A stretch of 8,426 nt of DNA, from assembly GCA_026388595.1 (NCBI GenBank), contig JAPLJM010000113.1:1-8426 (forward strand), in the 5' to 3' direction. This document shows, in pieces, positions 5,740 to 8,426 of this stretch (position 1 is its first letter; each line of letters begins with the position of its first letter). The notes beneath the pieces were generated by a model. It was given only the letters and a program-made list of their open reading frames with translations, searched no databases and was not told the origin of the DNA. Source of the stretch: Deltaproteobacteria bacterium. GTDB lineage: Bacteria > Desulfobacterota > Syntrophia > Syntrophales > Fen-1087. Both the position numbers and the translations under genes were made by a program.

Positions 5740-7764
5740 CTACCGTCTATAGATCCGGTAATCCACCACCGATAGTCCCTGCTCATAAACCAGGACCGGG
5801 TTCAGATCAATCTGATCGATTTCCGGATGATCCTTGACCAGTTTTGACAGGGTCTGCATCAGATTAATTAGGGCTTTCTCATCCTTCGGCTGCCGCCCGC
5901 GGAAGCCGGCCAGCAGCGGATACCCCTTGATGCCCTTGATCAACCGTTTGTATTCATTGACCTTACCCGGCAGCAGGCAGAACTGCACATCCCTGTAAAT
6001 CTCCGTAAAAATCCCGCCCAGACCGAACATCAGGGCAGCACCATACTGAGGATCTTTGATGACACCCAGAATGACCTCCAGTCCGCCCGGCTCAGCCATG
6101 GGGGAAACGGTGACGCCTTCGATTCTGGCTTTTGGCGCTTGCTTCCTGACGCTTTTTAGGATCTCTTCAAAGGCATCCTTGACGTCTGCCGGCTTAACCA
6201 GATTGAGCCGGACCCCGCCCACATCGGTTTTGTGAGAGACATCGGGGGAAGCAATTTTCAGGACCACGGGCGCTTTGAATTTCTTCGCAAAGGCAACGGC
6301 CTCCTGCGGTGACGCCGCCAGCTTCGTGTCCACCGCAGCGATCCCGTATTTCTTCAGAAGAGCGGCTGCCCGGGGGGCCGGCATCAGATTCAGGAGGGCT
6401 GCAGGCGCCGCAGCATGGGCTGTTTTCCTGGCCGGTCTTGCTTCATCGAAGCGGACAAGCTGATAGAGCGCCCGGACGCCCCGCTCCGGTGTGGGATAGA
6501 CGGGGATCCCCTTCTGATGCAATAATCTGCTTTCCTCCCGTTCCACATCGGCGCCGCCGCAGTAGACAACCACCTCCCCTTTCCCGGTGACGATGTCGGA
6601 AGCGCCGTGGATAGGATCGCCGAAGATCACGACGCTGGTGTCGTAATCCGACTTAGCGGCAGCGATGACCTTGGCGTAGAGGCTGGGGTCGGAGATGGCA
6701 TCGCCCGTCAGATCGATGGGATTGCTGACGCCGCAGTGGGCCGGCAGGAAGGCCCGCAAGCGTTTCTGCAGGGCCGGTGTGGGCGCCGGATTCTCGAAGC
6801 CCAGTTTCTCTGACTCGTCGATGGCGAGAATGGCGGCGCCGCCGGAACTCGATATGTTGAGCAGGCGCTTTCCGGTCGGTTTTTCCATATAAGCCAGAGC
6901 TTTGGCAAAATCGTAGAGCTCTTCCAGATTATCGGCCCGGCAAATTTTGTATTTATTGAAAATGGCCTCATAGATTGCATCATTGCCCGCCAGGGATTTG
7001 GTGTGGCTCTCCGCCGCCACCCGGCCCCGGGCTGTCCGGCCCGCCTTGAGGATGACAACTGGTTTCGTCGCCTTGGCAAGGGACTCCAAAAAAAAGGCCG
7101 GACGCTTGACGCCTTCCATGTAGAGGGCAATCACTTTTGTATCCGGATCGTCGTTGAAATACCGGATGCAGTCGGACTCATCCACGTCCGCCCGGTTGCC
7201 CAGACTGACAAAAACACTGAAACCGAGCTGATCCTGACCGGCCCAGTCGATCAGCGCCGCCCCGACCGTGCCGCTCTGGGAAATGAAGGCAATTTTACCC
7301 CGGGCGGTAATCAACGGCCATGACGCGCAGAGGTTATGGTGCGGGCTGTTGATCCCCTGGCAATTGGGACCGACGACGCGAATGCCATGTTGACGGGCGA
7401 TCTCGGTCAACGCTTTCTGGAGTTTTTCTCCATCGGTCCCCGCTTCAGCGAAGCCGCCCGTCACGACGATGGCCGCTTTGACCCCCGCTTTGCCGCATTC
7501 ATCAATGGTCCCCAACACCATCCGTGAGGGAATGACGACAACGGCCAGCTCCGGAGGGGAAGGAAGAGATGCAATATCTTTGTAAACAGTCAGCCCCAGA
7601 AGCTGATCCGCTTTGGGGTTGATGGGATAGATGGGTCCCTTGAACCCGGCATGGATGAGATTGTAAAGAATATCATAGCCAAGTTTCCCGGGGCTGGCGG
7701 AAGCCCCGATCATGGCAACGCTCCGCGGCTTGAAGAGTGCATCCATATTGCTGATCAGTTTCAT
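5740..7764 (-). CDS. Single-chain ADP-forming acetate/acyl-CoA ligase
   Basis: The protein has 674 residues. It interconverts acyl-CoA, ADP and phosphate with acid, CoA and ATP, so it can make ATP from acetyl-CoA or a related thioester in the cytoplasm. Residues 8-135 form a CoA-binding Rossmann domain (PRSVAMIGAS at 13-22). Residues 150-290 form the succinyl-CoA-ligase-like domain, with IAFISQSGTVGAAL at 158-171 and ESHTKSLAG at 252-260, whose His254 is the expected phosphohistidine. A third ligase domain spans about 300-445. An ATP-grasp_5 domain spans about 460-674 (SHKTDVGGVRL at 510-520, IDLNPVLV at 652-659). The alpha and beta parts, separate in some archaea, are fused here, and no GNAT domain follows, so it is not a Pat-type lysine acetyltransferase. 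The start at 7764 has AAGGAGG upstream; a Met six codons later has none. The acyl substrate cannot be read from the sequence. Confidence 0.92.
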   Translation of the reverse strand: MKLISNMDALFKPRSVAMIGASASPGKLGYDILYNLIHAGFKGPIYPINPKADQLLGLTVYKDIASLPSPPELAVVVIPSRMVLGTIDECGKAGVKAAIVVTGGFAEAGTDGEKLQKALTEIARQHGIRVVGPNCQGINSPHHNLCASWPLITARGKIAFISQSGTVGAALIDWAGQDQLGFSVFVSLGNRADVDESDCIRYFNDDPDTKVIALYMEGVKRPAFFLESLAKATKPVVILKAGRTARGRVAAESHTKSLAGNDAIYEAIFNKYKICRADNLEELYDFAKALAYMEKPTGKRLLNISSSGGAAILAIDESEKLGFENPAPTPALQKRLRAFLPAHCGVSNPIDLTGDAISDPSLYAKVIAAAKSDYDTSVVIFGDPIHGASDIVTGKGEVVVYCGGADVEREESRLLHQKGIPVYPTPERGVRALYQLVRFDEARPARKTAHAAAPAALLNLMPAPRAAALLKKYGIAAVDTKLAASPQEAVAFAKKFKAPVVLKIASPDVSHKTDVGGVRLNLVKPADVKDAFEEILKSVRKQAPKARIEGVTVSPMAEPGGLEVILGVIKDPQYGAALMFGLGGIFTEIYRDVQFCLLPGKVNEYKRLIKGIKGYPLLAGFRGRQPKDEKALINLMQTLSKLVKDHPEIDQIDLNPVLVYEQGLSVVDYRIYRR

Positions 7765-7955
7765 TTCTCCTCCTTCTTTTGTCTTGATGTGTCTGCGTCC
7801 TTGATGATCCCCCTGGCTGTCTAGAAAAAAGGTTCCCTATTATCATGGACGATCACCATTTTCTATGAATAAATTGATGTTTTATGCTTGCTATCACTCC
7901 AGATCTTGACTATAAATACACCAGATAAGAAACTTAACTTGGAGGGTTGCATGCC
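7765..7955. other. 191-bp divergent promoter region
   Basis: The gap lies between the minus-strand acyl-CoA ligase gene and the plus-strand hydrolase gene. It carries the ligase ribosome site (AAGGAGG on the minus strand, about 7769-7775) and the hydrolase promoter and ribosome site. For the minus strand, GATAAT near 7838-7843 could be a -10, but no -35 stands at a suitable distance. No long repeat or operator palindrome was found. Confidence 0.6.
7888..7916 (+). promoter_or_regulatory. Predicted sigma70-type promoter for the MBL-fold hydrolase gene
   Basis: TTGCTA (7888-7893) and TATAAA (7911-7916) are spaced by exactly 17 bases, with consensus matches of 4/6 and 5/6. Transcription would begin near 7923, about 33 bases before the start codon. 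GGAGGG at 7941-7946 serves as ribosome site. Confidence 0.5.
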
Positions 7956-8426
7956 ATGAGATTTCGTCAGGCGGGAAAAATCACGGATCATCTTTGGTAC
8001 CTCGGCCTGGAAGAGGCCGGCGTCTACGTTCTGGAAGGCAAAGACGGCTTCATCCTGATCAACGGGGGACTCAGTTATATTCTCCCCCATGTGCTCGAGC
8101 AGATGAAAACATTCGGAATCGATGCGAAAAAAATAAGGAAATTTCTCATCCTGCACTCCCACTTCGATCATGTGGGAATCGTCCCTTACTTTAAAAGAGC
8201 CTGGCCTGAGATTGAAATTCTGGCTTCCGAACCGGCCTGGAAGATCTTCGTCATGCCCAAGGCCATCGAGATCATGAACGCCTACAGCAAAATCAGCGCA
8301 AAGCAGGTGGGCGCCGAGGACGCCCTCAAAGCCTATGACCTCGACTGGCGCGACGATATGACAGGCACATCCGTGGTCGGGGGAGACGTCATCGACCTGG
8401 GCGGGGTCGCCCTGAACATCCTGGAT
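7956..8426 (+). CDS. Metallo-beta-lactamase-fold hydrolase, N-terminal 157 residues (cut by window edge)
   Basis: The frame stays open from an ATG at 7956 to the right edge. GGAGGG lies nine bases before the start; an ATG at 7951 is out of frame and ends after two codons. The N-terminal strands (WYLGLEEAGVYVLEGKDGF at 14-32, then ILINGG) lead to HSHFDH at 67-72, the HxHxDH metal motif of the superfamily: His67, His69, Asp71 and His72 bind a two-metal centre. The later His and Asp ligands lie beyond the window. There is no signal peptide, so it is likely cytoplasmic. The superfamily includes lactonases, thioesterase-like glyoxalases, RNases and flavodiiron proteins. The visible part does not separate these, so the substrate is unassigned. 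It is transcribed away from the acyl-CoA ligase gene and may share regulation with it. Confidence 0.9.
   Translation, partial: MRFRQAGKITDHLWYLGLEEAGVYVLEGKDGFILINGGLSYILPHVLEQMKTFGIDAKKIRKFLILHSHFDHVGIVPYFKRAWPEIEILASEPAWKIFVMPKAIEIMNAYSKISAKQVGAEDALKAYDLDWRDDMTGTSVVGGDVIDLGGVALNILD

Noticed and set aside
6708..7130. Minus-strand 140-codon frame inside the acyl-CoA ligase gene
   Set aside because: It is an out-of-phase reading of a gene with continuous family motifs, and its product is Arg/Ser/Pro-rich without recognisable structure.
7863..8171. Minus-strand 102-codon frame opposite the MBL-fold gene
   Set aside because: It runs antisense across the hydrolase promoter and the HxHxDH coding region. 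It has no ribosome site or domain signal that I can see.

Overview
The window reads as ordinary bacterial chromosome of roughly balanced base composition, most like a Desulfobacterota (former Deltaproteobacteria) genome, possibly a syntroph of the Syntrophus/Smithella kind. This placement is an inference. It rests on carD followed by a YacL-type PIN gene, on a pcm-nlpD pair, and on a single-chain ADP-forming acyl-CoA synthetase. No 16S or other phylogenetic marker is present.

From 4588 down to position 1, six genes are read on the minus strand: an unknown 135-residue helical protein, pcm (protein L-isoaspartate repair methyltransferase), an NlpD-like LysM/LytM lipoprotein whose LytM domain has lost its zinc ligands, a radical SAM enzyme with an unusually spaced cysteine motif, carD (RNA polymerase-binding regulator), and a membrane-anchored PIN-domain protein cut by the window edge. 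The first three are tightly coupled: a 1-nt overlap, then an overlap of about 10 nt. A good sigma70-type promoter just after the radical SAM gene probably gives carD and the PIN gene their own transcription.

From 4589 to 5739 there is one plus-strand gene, a MacroD-type ADP-ribose macrodomain hydrolase, between two copies of the same 154-nt imperfect-palindrome element in opposite orientation (about 4768-4921 and 5517-5670). The copies share their outer arms and differ in a central 52-nt segment whose length is identical in both. The downstream copy contains the macrodomain gene's stop codon. This ERIC/MITE-like pair is the most unusual structure in the window. A further 8-bp-stem hairpin at 5680-5719 lies between the macrodomain gene and the convergent synthetase gene.

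From 5740 to the right edge lie a 674-residue ADP-forming acetyl/acyl-CoA synthetase on the minus strand (substrate-level ATP synthesis from acyl-CoA) and, divergent from it, the first 157 residues of a metallo-beta-lactamase-fold hydrolase with a clear promoter. I found no tRNA, rRNA, CRISPR array, transposase or phage gene.
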